A stretch of 64,000 bases of DNA from G965229615 sp965229615 (GCA_965229615.1 OZ245890.1:558001-622000), one strand, 5' to 3'; positions 53,472 through 63,018 are shown, numbered from the stretch's first letter. Made by a program: numbers and translations. The notes: generated from the sequence alone by a model not told the origin.

Positions 53472-56400
53472 ATGAGTGGATTTTCTAACTATTTCGATGC
53501 AACGAATGGGCCTTTTGATGCTGTCAAGATATCGCTAGCATCTCCAGAGACGATACTGTCATGGTCATATGGTGAGGTAAAGCGTCCTGATACTGTCAAT
53601 TATAGAACAACTAAACCTGAGAATTCAGGGTTGTTCTGTGCTAAAATCTTTGGTCCAATTAAGGACTATGAATGCATGTGTGGTAAGTACAAACGCATGA
53701 AACATCGTGGAATTGTGTGTGAAAAATGCGGTGTTGAAGTTACAACTTCAAAAGTTCGTAGGGAAAGGATGGGACATATAGCACTTGCAACACCTGTTGT
53801 ACATACATGGTTTTTATACGGACCAACATCACGTATTAGTACACTACTTGATCTCCCACTTAAAGAGGTAGAAAAGGTCTTACAATTCGAATACTATATA
53901 GTATATGACAGCGGTGTATCATCATTCAAAAATGGACAGTTGATCACAGAAGGTGAATATTATTATGCCAAGCATGAGATGGGTGATGAGGCATTTGATG
54001 CTGGTACTGGTGCGGAGGGTGTGAGAAGCATGCTTGCAAGCATCAATTTAGAGGATGAAAGGTTGAGGTTACATGAGGCTCTTATTACGAGCACATCAGA
54101 GGTAAAGAGAAAGAAAAGCGTCAAGAGGTTAAAAATAATAGAAGATCTAATAGAATCAGATAGCAGACCTGAATATATGATTCTTGAAGTTCTACCGGTA
54201 ATGCCACCTGATCTTCGCCCACTTGTGATGTTGGATGGTGGTAGATTTGCCACCTCTGATTTAAATGAGTTATATCGTAGGGTTATCAATCGTAATAATA
54301 GATTAAAGAGATTGATAGAATTACGTGCGCCAGATATTATAGTACGCAATGAGAAGCGTATGCTGCAAGAATCAGTTGATGCTTTGTTTGATAATGGTAG
54401 AAAGTCAAAGGCTGTACGTGCTTCAAATAAAAGACCGTATAAGTCTTTAGCAGATATGTTAAAGGGTAAGCAAGGGCGTTTCAGACAAAATCTGCTTGGT
54501 AAACGCGTTGATTACTCTGGACGTTCTGTGATCGTTGTAGGTCCTGAACTCAAATTGCACCAATGTGGGTTGCCAAAAAAAATGGCAATGGAGCTCTTTA
54601 AACCATTTGTGTTCGCAAGACTAGAAGTCACAGGCACTGCTGCAACACTCAGGGCTGCAAAAAAGATGGTTGAATCAAATCGTCCTGAAGCATGGCATGC
54701 ACTGGAGCATGTTGTAAGAGAGCATCCAGTACTGCTAAATAGAGCACCAACACTACATAGACTTGGTATACAAGCATTTGAACCACTGTTGATAGAAGGA
54801 CAAGCAATACAGCTGCACCCACTTGTTTGTGCAGCCTTCAATGCTGACTTTGATGGTGATCAAATGGCTGTGCATGTGCCGCTTTCGATTGAGGCACAAC
54901 TGGAAGCGAGAGTATTGATGATGTCAACAAATAATATACTTAGTCCTGCAAATGGTAAACCCGTTATAGTGCCATCCCAAGATATTATCCTGGGTGTGTA
55001 TTATCTCAGCTTAGAACTAGATAACCAATTGGGTGAGGGGATGTTTTTTTCTAGCATTGCCGAGGTTGAACATGCATTGCATAATAAGGTCGTATCACCA
55101 CATGCAAGAATAAAGTGTAGATGCAAAGTAATGGGAGTTGATGGGAAAATGATGACATATTTACTGGACACGACACCAGGTAGAGTTTTAATATCAGAGT
55201 TGTTACCACAAGATAGTAGAATAAGCTTTGATGCTATCAATAAAGTTTTAAATAAAAAAGAGATATCCTCACTTATAGACACAGTATATCGTCATTGTGG
55301 GCAAAAACAAGCTGTTATATTTGCTGATAAGATAATGCAGTTAGGCTTCAGTTATGCTTGCAAATCTGGTATATCAATAGGTAAAGATGATATGATTGTG
55401 CCACAACTAAAAGAGCTGCATATAAGTGCAGCAATGGCTGAAGTGCAACAATATGAAGCGCAGTATGCTGAAGGGTTAATAACAACTGGTGAAAAATATA
55501 ATAAGGTTGTTGATACATGGTCTAGATGTACTGATCAGATAGGTAGTGATGCAATGAAAATAATTTCAGGACAGAATAGTACAAAGATTGGTGTAGAACA
55601 GGACAGTTTGAACAGCATATATATAATGGCTGATTCCGGTGCTCGTGGTAGTGCAGCACAAATAAAACAGCTTGTTGGTATGCGTGGTTTGATGTCTAAA
55701 CCATCAGGTGAGATCATTGAAACACCAATAAAATCCAATTTTAAGGAAGGTCTGACAGTATTAGAATATTTCACATCAACACATGGTGCTAGGAAAGGGT
55801 TAGCTGATACAGCACTTAAAACTGCAAACTCAGGCTACCTAACGCGTAAGCTGGTTGATGTCGCCCAAGATTGCATCGTTGTTGAGCATGATTGCGGAAC
55901 GGAAGATGGCATTGCAGCACGTCCTGTTATAGATAACGGTGAGATCACAACAATGCTTGGTGAAATAATACTAGGACGTATTGCAGCACAAAAAATATAT
56001 AATCCCGTTTCAAATGAGTTAATTGTCGATAATGGGGGCATGATAAATGAGAGAGATGTAGAGATGATAGAAGAAGCAGGCATAGATGTGGTGAAAATCA
56101 GATCAATACTAACATGTAAAACTCAAACAGGAATTTGTGCAAAATGCTATGGACGTGATTTAGCAACAGGTGAGATGGTAAACCTAGGTGAAGCCGTTGG
56201 TGTTATAGCTGCACAATCAATAGGTGAGCCGGGTACGCAGTTAACCATGAGAACATTCCATATAGGTGGTGCAGCACAGAAGACTAGCATCCAATCAAGT
56301 GCTATAGCTTCACATAGTGGTAACATCAAGTTCTTACATAAAAATAGTGTGATTGATAGCAAGGGAAGAATGATTGTAATGAGCCGCAACTGCGAAGCTG

Positions 56401-57632
56401 TAATATATGATAATCATGGATATGAAAAAGCAAGGTATAAAATACCATATGGTGCAAGGTTGTTCTTTACAGATGGTACAATGGTGGAAGCCACGCAGAA
56501 GATTGCCGAGTGGGATCCGTTCACACTGCCTATCATAACTGCTAAATCTGGTGTTGCACATTTTGTAGATCTAGTGGATAGACTATCAATGCAGGAGGTA
56601 CAGGATGAAATCACAGGCATTGTTAATAGAACTATAATTGACAGCAAACAGAGATCTCGTGGTAGTGCTGACCTACGCCCTCGCATCGTTGTGTGTGATA
56701 TGGATGACAATACCATAGCATCAGCTGATAGTGCTGACATACGTTATTTTCTGCCGATTGATGCTATTTTGAGCGTTAATGATAGGCAAGAAGTACATGC
56801 TGGTGATATCATAGCAAGAATACCAAAAGAATCGTCTAAAAATAAAGATATCACAGGTGGTCTACCGCGCATTGTCGAGCTGTTCGAAGCAAGACAACCT
56901 AAAGATCATTCCGTTGTTAGTGAGTCAAGTGGCTTTGTTGAATTCGGTAAGGATTATAAATCAAAACGCCGCATTATAGTGCGTGATACTGCAGATCCTG
57001 AAATATATAAGGAATACTTCGTACCTAGAGGCAGACATATAACAGTTGCTGAAGGGGATTATGTCAAAACGGGTGATATGTTGATGGAAGGCACTCCTTC
57101 ACCACATGACATTCTGCATGTAATGGGAGTGGAAGCGCTTGCAAACTATATCGTGAGGGAAGTACAACAAGTGTACAAATTGCAGGGCGAAACAATAAAT
57201 GATAAGCATATAGAAATCATCATCAAACACATGTTGAGCAAGGTTGAGGTAACAGATCCAGGCGGTACAACCTTCCTTGTTGGAGAGCAAATTGATAAGA
57301 AGGAGTTTGAACGCGTCAATAAGAGAACTGCAAAACTAGGGTATCAGATGGCTACTGCTGTAAACATCTTGCAAGGTGTCACCAAAGCATCACTACAAAC
57401 ACATTCGTTCTTTTCTGCAGCATCATTCCAAGAGACAACAAAAGTCCTAATAGAGGCAGCAATGGCAGGAAAAGTAGATCATTTGACAGGATTAAAAGAA
57501 AATATCATGGTTGGTAGGTTGATACCTGCCGGTACAGGTTTTTATCAACACAGAATGAAACAGGAGGCCATGGCATTGAGGAAACGCAATGAGATCGCAG
57601 AAGCAAGTGAAATGACGACTACTTGCAAATGA
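53472..57632 (+). CDS. rpoC: RNA polymerase beta' subunit
   Basis: Catalytic-core subunit holding the active-site magnesium. The zinc-binding Cys set (CMCGKYKRMKHRGIVCEKCGVEV) is near the N terminus, the active-site motif NADFDGDQMAVHVP is present, and the trigger-loop region is typical. The second zinc site is in CKTQTGICAKCYGRDLATGE. Length (1386 residues) is normal. A perfect hairpin overlaps the intergenic join with the convergent DUF721 gene. Confidence 0.98.
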   Translation: MSGFSNYFDATNGPFDAVKISLASPETILSWSYGEVKRPDTVNYRTTKPENSGLFCAKIFGPIKDYECMCGKYKRMKHRGIVCEKCGVEVTTSKVRRERMGHIALATPVVHTWFLYGPTSRISTLLDLPLKEVEKVLQFEYYIVYDSGVSSFKNGQLITEGEYYYAKHEMGDEAFDAGTGAEGVRSMLASINLEDERLRLHEALITSTSEVKRKKSVKRLKIIEDLIESDSRPEYMILEVLPVMPPDLRPLVMLDGGRFATSDLNELYRRVINRNNRLKRLIELRAPDIIVRNEKRMLQESVDALFDNGRKSKAVRASNKRPYKSLADMLKGKQGRFRQNLLGKRVDYSGRSVIVVGPELKLHQCGLPKKMAMELFKPFVFARLEVTGTAATLRAAKKMVESNRPEAWHALEHVVREHPVLLNRAPTLHRLGIQAFEPLLIEGQAIQLHPLVCAAFNADFDGDQMAVHVPLSIEAQLEARVLMMSTNNILSPANGKPVIVPSQDIILGVYYLSLELDNQLGEGMFFSSIAEVEHALHNKVVSPHARIKCRCKVMGVDGKMMTYLLDTTPGRVLISELLPQDSRISFDAINKVLNKKEISSLIDTVYRHCGQKQAVIFADKIMQLGFSYACKSGISIGKDDMIVPQLKELHISAAMAEVQQYEAQYAEGLITTGEKYNKVVDTWSRCTDQIGSDAMKIISGQNSTKIGVEQDSLNSIYIMADSGARGSAAQIKQLVGMRGLMSKPSGEIIETPIKSNFKEGLTVLEYFTSTHGARKGLADTALKTANSGYLTRKLVDVAQDCIVVEHDCGTEDGIAARPVIDNGEITTMLGEIILGRIAAQKIYNPVSNELIVDNGGMINERDVEMIEEAGIDVVKIRSILTCKTQTGICAKCYGRDLATGEMVNLGEAVGVIAAQSIGEPGTQLTMRTFHIGGAAQKTSIQSSAIASHSGNIKFLHKNSVIDSKGRMIVMSRNCEAVIYDNHGYEKARYKIPYGARLFFTDGTMVEATQKIAEWDPFTLPIITAKSGVAHFVDLVDRLSMQEVQDEITGIVNRTIIDSKQRSRGSADLRPRIVVCDMDDNTIASADSADIRYFLPIDAILSVNDRQEVHAGDIIARIPKESSKNKDITGGLPRIVELFEARQPKDHSVVSESSGFVEFGKDYKSKRRIIVRDTADPEIYKEYFVPRGRHITVAEGDYVKTGDMLMEGTPSPHDILHVMGVEALANYIVREVQQVYKLQGETINDKHIEIIIKHMLSKVEVTDPGGTTFLVGEQIDKKEFERVNKRTAKLGYQMATAVNILQGVTKASLQTHSFFSAASFQETTKVLIEAAMAGKVDHLTGLKENIMVGRLIPAGTGFYQHRMKQEAMALRKRNEIAEASEMTTTCK

Positions 57633-57649
57633 AGTGTAATTTTTACACT
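57633..57649. terminator. Hairpin between convergent rpoC and DUF721 genes
   Basis: AGTGTAA-TTT-TTACACT is a perfect seven-bp inverted repeat directly after the rpoC stop and across the stop of the minus-strand gene. It lacks a long T-run but sits where a bidirectional terminator would be expected. Confidence 0.4.
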
Positions 57650-57951
57650 ATGAAGTCCACAGTATTTATAGCATTGTTACCTAGGTATATGTTAAGTCTC
57701 TGCTTAATCAGAGATTTATACATTTGTATTTCTACCATATGTGCATGATTTTGTACCTTCAGTACTATCCTATATCCCTTCAATCCATCATTTAACATCG
57801 CATGTGGTCTTACAATGTTTCCCATTTCATCACCAATGATTTGGTGCCATATTTTACTTACTCTATATAAAAGCACGTTATTGCTGCTACTCTTGGCCAA
57901 CGATGTGAGAATCACTCTCTCCGTTAAATCGCTAATTTTTTTGTATCCCAA
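57643..57951 (-). CDS. DUF721 (DciA-like) protein
   Basis: Small protein of the DUF721 family; DciA members help load the replicative helicase in bacteria without DnaC/DnaI. The 102 residues contain the conserved core VSKIWHQIIGDEMGNIVRPHAML and the hydrophobic strand GYRIVLKVQNHAHMVEIQMYKS. Last of three tightly spaced minus-strand genes (nuoB, lptA, this). Confidence 0.75.
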   Translation of the reverse strand: MGYKKISDLTERVILTSLAKSSSNNVLLYRVSKIWHQIIGDEMGNIVRPHAMLNDGLKGYRIVLKVQNHAHMVEIQMYKSLIKQRLNIYLGNNAINTVDFIV

Positions 57952-57964
57952 TGCTTGAAATTTT

Positions 57965-58570
57965 CTATTGGATTAAGACTTTTACTCTATTGTCATCATT
58001 TAGTGATTTCGTTTTCTGTCCGATGACAGATAACTGTTGTTGAGCGATGCTATAACTCATTTTACTGCCAGAAATTGTATTACTACCATCATTCACAGTT
58101 GCATTACTTATAGTTAACTCCTGTTTTGCAAAGTCAAATATGACTTTTTCGCATGTTATTTCATACTTCATATCATCCTTTAGCAAAATCATGATTTTCA
58201 CGTTTTTATTATATTTTTGTGCTGAAAGGAATTTGATTTCATCAGATTTCATCTGTGTCATTTTTCCAATGATGCTAAGTTTAGCATCTGTGTTGTTGTT
58301 GCGTTCAATATGTTTATTATCGTAGATGATATTCAAGAGATCAGCATCTAGATGAAGTAAATCACTCCGTAATGTAACATTACCACTAAAATTTGCATGC
58401 CCTTGTGATGCGTTGATTTCCAATTTATCAGCCTCGAGTTTCAAGTTTTTTAGTATTGATTTCTCGATGTTTTGTATGGTGTTATCGCCATTACAGTAAC
58501 AATACTGAATGCCAGTAGTGAGCATTAGAACAATACATATTGCAAATGAGATCACAAAACATTTTTTCAT
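57965..58570 (-). CDS. lptA: LptA-like periplasmic LPS-transport protein
   Basis: OstA-type protein bridging the inner and outer membrane for LPS transfer. After a signal peptide (MKKCFVISFAICIVLMLTTG) the 201 residues show the beta-jellyroll repeats of the OstA_N fold (KLEADKLEINASQGHANFSGN, VTLRSDLLHLDADLLN, EKVIFDFAKQELTISNATVN). One base separates it from the nuoB stop, so it is co-transcribed with nuoB. It complements lptD at 2-4.5 kb; lptB, lptC, lptF and lptG are not seen here. Confidence 0.8.
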   Translation of the reverse strand: MKKCFVISFAICIVLMLTTGIQYCYCNGDNTIQNIEKSILKNLKLEADKLEINASQGHANFSGNVTLRSDLLHLDADLLNIIYDNKHIERNNNTDAKLSIIGKMTQMKSDEIKFLSAQKYNKNVKIMILLKDDMKYEITCEKVIFDFAKQELTISNATVNDGSNTISGSKMSYSIAQQQLSVIGQKTKSLNDDNRVKVLIQ

Positions 58571-58571
58571 A

Positions 58572-59096
58572 CTATATTTTTTGATTAGCCATACGTCTTA
58601 TTTTTTGCTGCAATAAAAAGCAACCATATATGAGAGCTTCTGCACTTGGTGGACAACCTGGTACATAGACATCAACTGGTATGATTCTATCACAACCTCG
58701 TACGACGGAATAGGAATAGTGATAGTAACCACCTCCATTGGCACAACTGCCCATTGATATCACCCAACGTGGTTCTGGCATTTGGTCATACACAAGTCTC
58801 AAGGGCTTTGCCATCTTGTTTGTCAAAGTGCCTGCAACAATCATAACATCTGACTGGCGTGGACTAGGACGAAACAACATACCAAATCTATCCATATCAT
58901 ATCTACTTGCTGCAGCCTGCATCATTTCAACCGCACAGCATGCAAGTCCAAATGTCATTGGCCAAAGTGAGTTGCTTCTAGCCCATGCTACAATATCATT
59001 GAGTTTTGTGATTAAAAAGCCTTTTTGTTGCATGTCATGTGTTGCTTGTTGCAGAACTTCTCTGCTATGGCGACTATATATTTGCATAACATTCAT
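58572..59096 (-). CDS. nuoB: NADH-quinone oxidoreductase subunit B
   Basis: Complex I subunit carrying iron-sulfur cluster N2. The ATG at 59096 (or 59087) gives 174 residues, the usual length; a longer frame to 59261 is unlikely. N2 ligands are present: the adjacent cysteine pair in FGLACCAVEMM, the Cys in SMGSCANGGG, and the Cys in VPGCPPSAEALIYG. It is not flanked by nuoA or nuoC but leads lptA and DUF721. Confidence 0.95.
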   Translation of the reverse strand: MNVMQIYSRHSREVLQQATHDMQQKGFLITKLNDIVAWARSNSLWPMTFGLACCAVEMMQAAASRYDMDRFGMLFRPSPRQSDVMIVAGTLTNKMAKPLRLVYDQMPEPRWVISMGSCANGGGYYHYSYSVVRGCDRIIPVDVYVPGCPPSAEALIYGCFLLQQKIRRMANQKI

Positions 59097-59540
59097 TGAT
59101 TTTATGTAACATTCCATAACCAATACTATACCAATTTTTATTCTTATTGTTGAGAGCATTTGATTCATTCTAATTTCACTTGTATATTCATAGTAACTAG
59201 TATGTTTTAAATAGTAAGTGTGTGAAGAACTGATAAAATAATGATATTGTGACTCTTTCAAATATATTAATTTTCTATATTATAAATATGATGCCAGCGT
59301 TTGTACTATTTAGAGATACGAATGATGTGAGTGAAATAAGAGTTTATAGTATGGATCAAATCCCTCACAATAGTAATGAAAGGTAATAGTGTCAGCATTT
59401 TTATATCAACTGATATGGCAAAGCAACAAAGAGGCATTGCAAAATCAAGAGATAAAACAATCGATATGTAGCCACTTGTTAGTTCTTAATTTGTATATTA
59501 ATATAGCAGTTGCTTTGTAAAAAAACACTTATTGAAAAAT
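59097..59540. other. ~440-bp spacer between nuoB and the DMT transporter
   Basis: Divergent promoter region with no convincing gene. A 32-codon frame (59288-59386) and a 43-codon frame beginning near 59388 are too short to call and have no recognisable family; they could be relics of a decayed gene. Confidence 0.45.
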
Positions 59541-60533
59541 ATGACATTTGATTCTTTCAAGGAAGATACAAAACACAAAATCGCAACTACGTTTAAAATT
59601 GTAAATATCACCACATTTGCTATTTGCTCACTCATTTGGAAATTAAAATTACCAAATTTACCAAGTGAGCAACAATATTTTTTACAAGCAATCATTGCTG
59701 CGGCTCTATTGCTTTTAATGATGTTCATATTCAAGCCACAAGATCTGAGGTTTTCACAATGCTTCAAGGTGCATTCGTTCAAATCATATTTTTACAGGGC
59801 TGCAATCAATTTCTTCGGATTATTAGCCTGGACTAAAGCATTAAAACTAATAGGTATGAATGAGGCAATGATCATCACATATCTCACACCAGTTCTCACT
59901 GCATTTATGGCTGTATTATTTTTTAAAGAACATGTGCGTGCAAGTTGGATAGTTGCTTTAACATTTGGACTAATCGGAATATCAGTGATGTTATATAATG
60001 ATAATGCTGCAAGTACCATACAGAATAGTTCTGCTGACAACATTCAAGGTATTGCTCTTGCTATTTTTACAGCTGTTGCCTTCAGCATATATAATCTCAT
60101 ATGTAAGCAACAAGGCAATCAGAACGACGGTTATTTCATCCAAGCCTTCTATTGCTTCGCCCTTGGTACCGTTTTCTCTTTGCCATTAGTATTATATATG
60201 CAGCAACCAATCACACAATATGATGTCACCTGGTCGGCTGTAGTTGGTATAATAGGAGTTCTAAGTGTTGTAACACTATTTCTATCCTATAAACTATCAT
60301 CTGTAACAAAAATAGCTCCTCACAGCTATTTCAGAATTATTATCACAGCTATGACAATGTATTTTGTGAAGGATGAAATACCATCAACATCACTAGTAAT
60401 AGCAATGCTCTTCATACTACTTGGTAACTTTTGTGTTGTATTTGAACCAACTTTTTATAAATTGATATACAAATTCAGTCGCAATACAACAAGCTCTGTA
60501 AAATGCGATCCTGAGTCATCTAGTACAGTATAA
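59541..60533 (+). CDS. DMT-superfamily (EamA) transporter
   Basis: Ten-helix drug/metabolite transporter with two EamA repeats across 330 residues. The end of the first repeat carries YLTPVLTAFMAVLFFKEHVRA (helix 3-4 of EamA), the second repeat ends near FVKDEIPSTSLVIAML. Rickettsiales use DMT proteins to import S-adenosylmethionine and other host metabolites, but the substrate cannot be read here. The ATG at 59541 is preferred to a TTG at 59532. Confidence 0.88.
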   Translation: MTFDSFKEDTKHKIATTFKIVNITTFAICSLIWKLKLPNLPSEQQYFLQAIIAAALLLLMMFIFKPQDLRFSQCFKVHSFKSYFYRAAINFFGLLAWTKALKLIGMNEAMIITYLTPVLTAFMAVLFFKEHVRASWIVALTFGLIGISVMLYNDNAASTIQNSSADNIQGIALAIFTAVAFSIYNLICKQQGNQNDGYFIQAFYCFALGTVFSLPLVLYMQQPITQYDVTWSAVVGIIGVLSVVTLFLSYKLSSVTKIAPHSYFRIIITAMTMYFVKDEIPSTSLVIAMLFILLGNFCVVFEPTFYKLIYKFSRNTTSSVKCDPESSSTV

Positions 60534-60541
60534 TTATCCGT

Positions 60542-60566
60542 GTTGAATCCCTTCGACTTTATTTGA
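60542..60566 (+). terminator. Hairpin after the DMT transporter
   Basis: GTTGAA-TCCC-TTCGAC (60542-60557, one G-T pair) is followed by TTTATTTG. The short stem and mixed T-tract make it a modest intrinsic terminator candidate for the plus strand. Confidence 0.4.
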
Positions 60567-60810
60567 CGAACTCATTTTTTATTTTATCAGTGAGTTTTTG
60601 TGTGCCTTCTGAAGCTTTCATCGTCACATGAGCTTGTTCTAAAGCAAATTTTTCCACTTTAACTTGTTTCATAGATGGTTGTGACTGTAATTTGGCTATT
60701 ATTAGCCTCAGTGCACTAACAGTGTTGCTTTTCTCACAACGATCATTTCCTGTGAGTTTTTTATACCATGCAGCAAGTACACAAAAAGCATTGACTTTGA
60801 AAGTATGCAA
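60559..60810 (-). CDS. Small hypothetical protein without a clear start (possible gene remnant)
   Basis: Frame of 83 codons opening at TTG; no ATG exists before an in-frame stop at 60832-60834. The middle and C-terminal part (from LRLIIAKLQSQPSMKQ to DKIKNEFVK) is amphipathic and Lys/Glu-rich with codon use like real genes here. The N-terminal part (NAFCVLAAWYKKLTG) is hydrophobic. It lies downstream of the glycine-rich paralog pair on the same strand, 129 bp after the second one. It may be a 5'-truncated relic or a genuine small protein with an unusual start. Confidence 0.35.
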   Translation of the reverse strand: MHTFKVNAFCVLAAWYKKLTGNDRCEKSNTVSALRLIIAKLQSQPSMKQVKVEKFALEQAHVTMKASEGTQKLTDKIKNEFVK

Positions 60811-60939
60811 AACCCAACACCACAGCGCACATCACGATTTCTTATATCATTCTCATTTTTCTCTTCAATCGTGTTTCTTTTTCCTTCTGTGTTATTAATC
60901 CATCACCATTCAAATCTGTATTTCAGCTGAGTGAGTGTT

Positions 60940-61792
60940 CTAGACAGAATTAGTTCTACCTTTTGGTTGTTGTTTTGATTTAGATTCTTGCAACTCTTCT
61001 TGAGAAGGATGTTGTGTCAGACCACTTACAACACCTTGTAGGTGCTTTAGATCATGCACGTTTACATTTTGTTCTCGCTTTTTGTCAACTGTTGATTGTC
61101 TATTTGTTGCATTTTCTGCAATGTTTTGACTATTCTCACGATTGCTCACATATTTTTTTGCAGCATAAGCACTACCCCCCCCACACTAATCCAATTGCTG
61201 CTGCAATTAGTGGTGCTGCTCCAAATATAAAGGATATAACCGCAACTGCTAGGCCCATGCCAAGCATTAATTTCTTTGTACCAACTCCCTTCAATCGTTC
61301 TGCTGTTGTTCTGCGATCCTTCTTACTGTTTATAGCTTTGTTACCTAAAAAAACTGCTGGTGCTATCACTACCAACATAACTGGAGCAAAAATCACTGCT
61401 GCGACTGCGGAAACCACACTAAGACTGAAAAGTATTTTTTTCCCCAAACCCATGCCTTTCGACTTTTCATCTTGTCGTTGTGATCCTTCAAAGGCCTTAT
61501 CAGAAGTGCGTTTTGCTGAAGCATATGCCTTGACTCCTACTCCAATGCCTGCCGCCACTACACCTAATGTTGCAATCGTTCCACCAATGATTGGTACCAC
61601 AAATGGCGCTACAAACGATGCAATGGTCACTGTAAGCCATACTGCACCTCCTGTGACTGCTGCAATTCCTACACCATTTGCAATCCTACGTGAAACACTC
61701 CTATTTGAATCTAGTAATGATTTAGGCAAAATACTTTTGAAACCGTTCATCACTCTGGATGATAAGCTGTTGGAAACACTTTTTTGTTGCAT
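60940..61792 (-). pseudogene. Glycine-rich membrane protein B, frame broken at a G8 tract (phase-variable or pseudogene)
   Basis: Two frames make one protein. The upstream frame (61792 to 61172, 206 residues) has three hydrophobic Gly/Ala/Val segments and ends VWGG at a run of eight Gs (61175-61182 on the plus strand as Cs), then stops. Removing one G reads on as GGSAYAAKKYVSNRENSQN into the downstream frame, which lacks an ATG and ends GRTNSV at 60940, giving 283 residues. The restored join matches the neighbouring paralog (GGCATKKYMDNRKNN). Function unknown. Confidence 0.8.
61175..61182 (-). repeat. Homopolymer of eight G (coding strand) splitting the paralog
   Basis: Runs of eight C on the plus strand in an AT-rich genome. 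With seven or ten Gs the two frames fuse; with eight the protein ends at VWGG; with nine it ends about a dozen residues later. Such tracts mediate slipped-strand phase variation in other bacteria. G7 runs also occur inside tuf and the terminal reductase gene without frame loss. Confidence 0.75.
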
Positions 61793-61946
61793 ACTCCCCC
61801 TCCTTTTTGTTTGAACAACTATGGAAGGTTAGCACTTACAATTTTTTATGCAAATAAAAATTTCTATGAAGTTATATGAAAATTGAAGATTACTACACAC
61901 ATAGTGCAAATGCTGATCACACATGTTGTGCACAGCATGCATTTGC

Positions 61947-62744
61947 TCATCCGATTGAATTTGCTCTCCCTCTCTGTGCGCTCTTCTTCAGTGATTTTTC
62001 TAACTCATCTTTAGCAAAACTTTTATTTTGCACAGTGTTTCGTGCTTTCTTCTTGGTCTGATTGAGTTTTATCTCATATCCTTTAGATTGACTGATATTA
62101 TTGTCTTTTTGTTGTGATGTGTTATCTGATGTATTTGTTATATTGTCTGTCTTGTTTTTATTATTTTTACGGTTATCCATATATTTTTTTGTAGCACAAC
62201 CACCAATGGATAACACTCCTGCAATCAATGCAAAAACCGGTCCTCCAAGCAATAGGCCTATAATTGCAGCTGCTGCACCAATACCAAGTATCTTTTTTTT
62301 ACTCATGCCTTTGCCTTTTGACTTTGCTGACTGCTTTGATTGGTTTTCACCCTGTGTACTTTTATTTTGTGCCGTGTTCGCTTCATTTTGATGTTTGTTA
62401 AAGGTTTTGTCGGAACGACGTTTCAAGGCAGCATATGCTCCACCAACAGCTCCCACTGTAGCTAAAGCTGCTATCGTACCACCAATGATTGGTGCAAAGA
62501 GTCCTATGACTGGTCCTGCTATCATTGCAGCAACTGCTATCGCTGCACCAAACAATAAACCCTTTCCAACACCCTTGGCAGCTTCTAAAAATCCACGTTT
62601 TTTATTTCCCTGCTTGAAATTCTCTACACTTTTTGAAAAGTTGTTAACCATGCTTTTTGGTAAAATAGCATTTGCTACTTTTTTCAATAAGCCAGGTTTT
62701 TTTTCTTCTATATCATTTTCGTTTTTGTATTTATCATCAAGCAT
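61947..62744 (-). CDS. Glycine-rich membrane protein A (intact paralog)
   Basis: The 265-residue product shares its layout with the neighbouring broken copy. It has an N-terminal charged part with ILPKSM, a hydrophobic Gly/Ala segment (about residues 65-105, with PIIGGTIAALATVG), a polar linker with SDKTF and Asn/Gln/Lys-rich sequence, and a second hydrophobic segment (about 145-180). A basic, Asn-rich tail ends KSAQRGRANSIG. There is no classical signal peptide. Glycine-zipper-like segments suggest membrane insertion or oligomerisation. I do not recognise the family; the basic C terminus would suit a type IV secretion signal, but that is inference. Confidence 0.78.
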   Translation of the reverse strand: MLDDKYKNENDIEEKKPGLLKKVANAILPKSMVNNFSKSVENFKQGNKKRGFLEAAKGVGKGLLFGAAIAVAAMIAGPVIGLFAPIIGGTIAALATVGAVGGAYAALKRRSDKTFNKHQNEANTAQNKSTQGENQSKQSAKSKGKGMSKKKILGIGAAAAIIGLLLGGPVFALIAGVLSIGGCATKKYMDNRKNNKNKTDNITNTSDNTSQQKDNNISQSKGYEIKLNQTKKKARNTVQNKSFAKDELEKSLKKSAQRGRANSIG

Positions 62745-62754
62745 ATACTAGTAT
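62745..62754. promoter_or_regulatory. Palindrome ATACTAGTAT beside the start of protein A
   Basis: Perfect ten-bp palindrome directly abutting the start codon of the glycine-rich protein A. It is too close to the start for a promoter; it could be an operator or a coincidence. Confidence 0.2.
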
Positions 62755-63018
62755 CATGTTTATGTTTGTTGGTGAAGCTATAACCCATACTGGGTCTAGC
62801 AACTTTGTTTCTCTTTAATTCAGGATACCAACTTATAAGGGATATAGTCAACAGTTTTGTATATCTGAAATAGTATTGTGCATATAAAAACAAGCAAAAT
62901 CAACCATGATTATGCTTCACAGTGCGATCTCACGAAAAGTTACAATCACGAGTGATATATGATATAAACACATTAGGAAATAGAAAATCGTTTTAGATAC
63001 AAAGTTATTGAGTTCTAA

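Noticed and set aside
61014..62751. Plus-strand frames (266, 96 and 118 codons) opposite the glycine-rich proteins
   Set aside because: Ala/Pro-rich mirror translations of the Gly/Ala-rich minus-strand genes; the minus-strand paralogy shows which strand codes.
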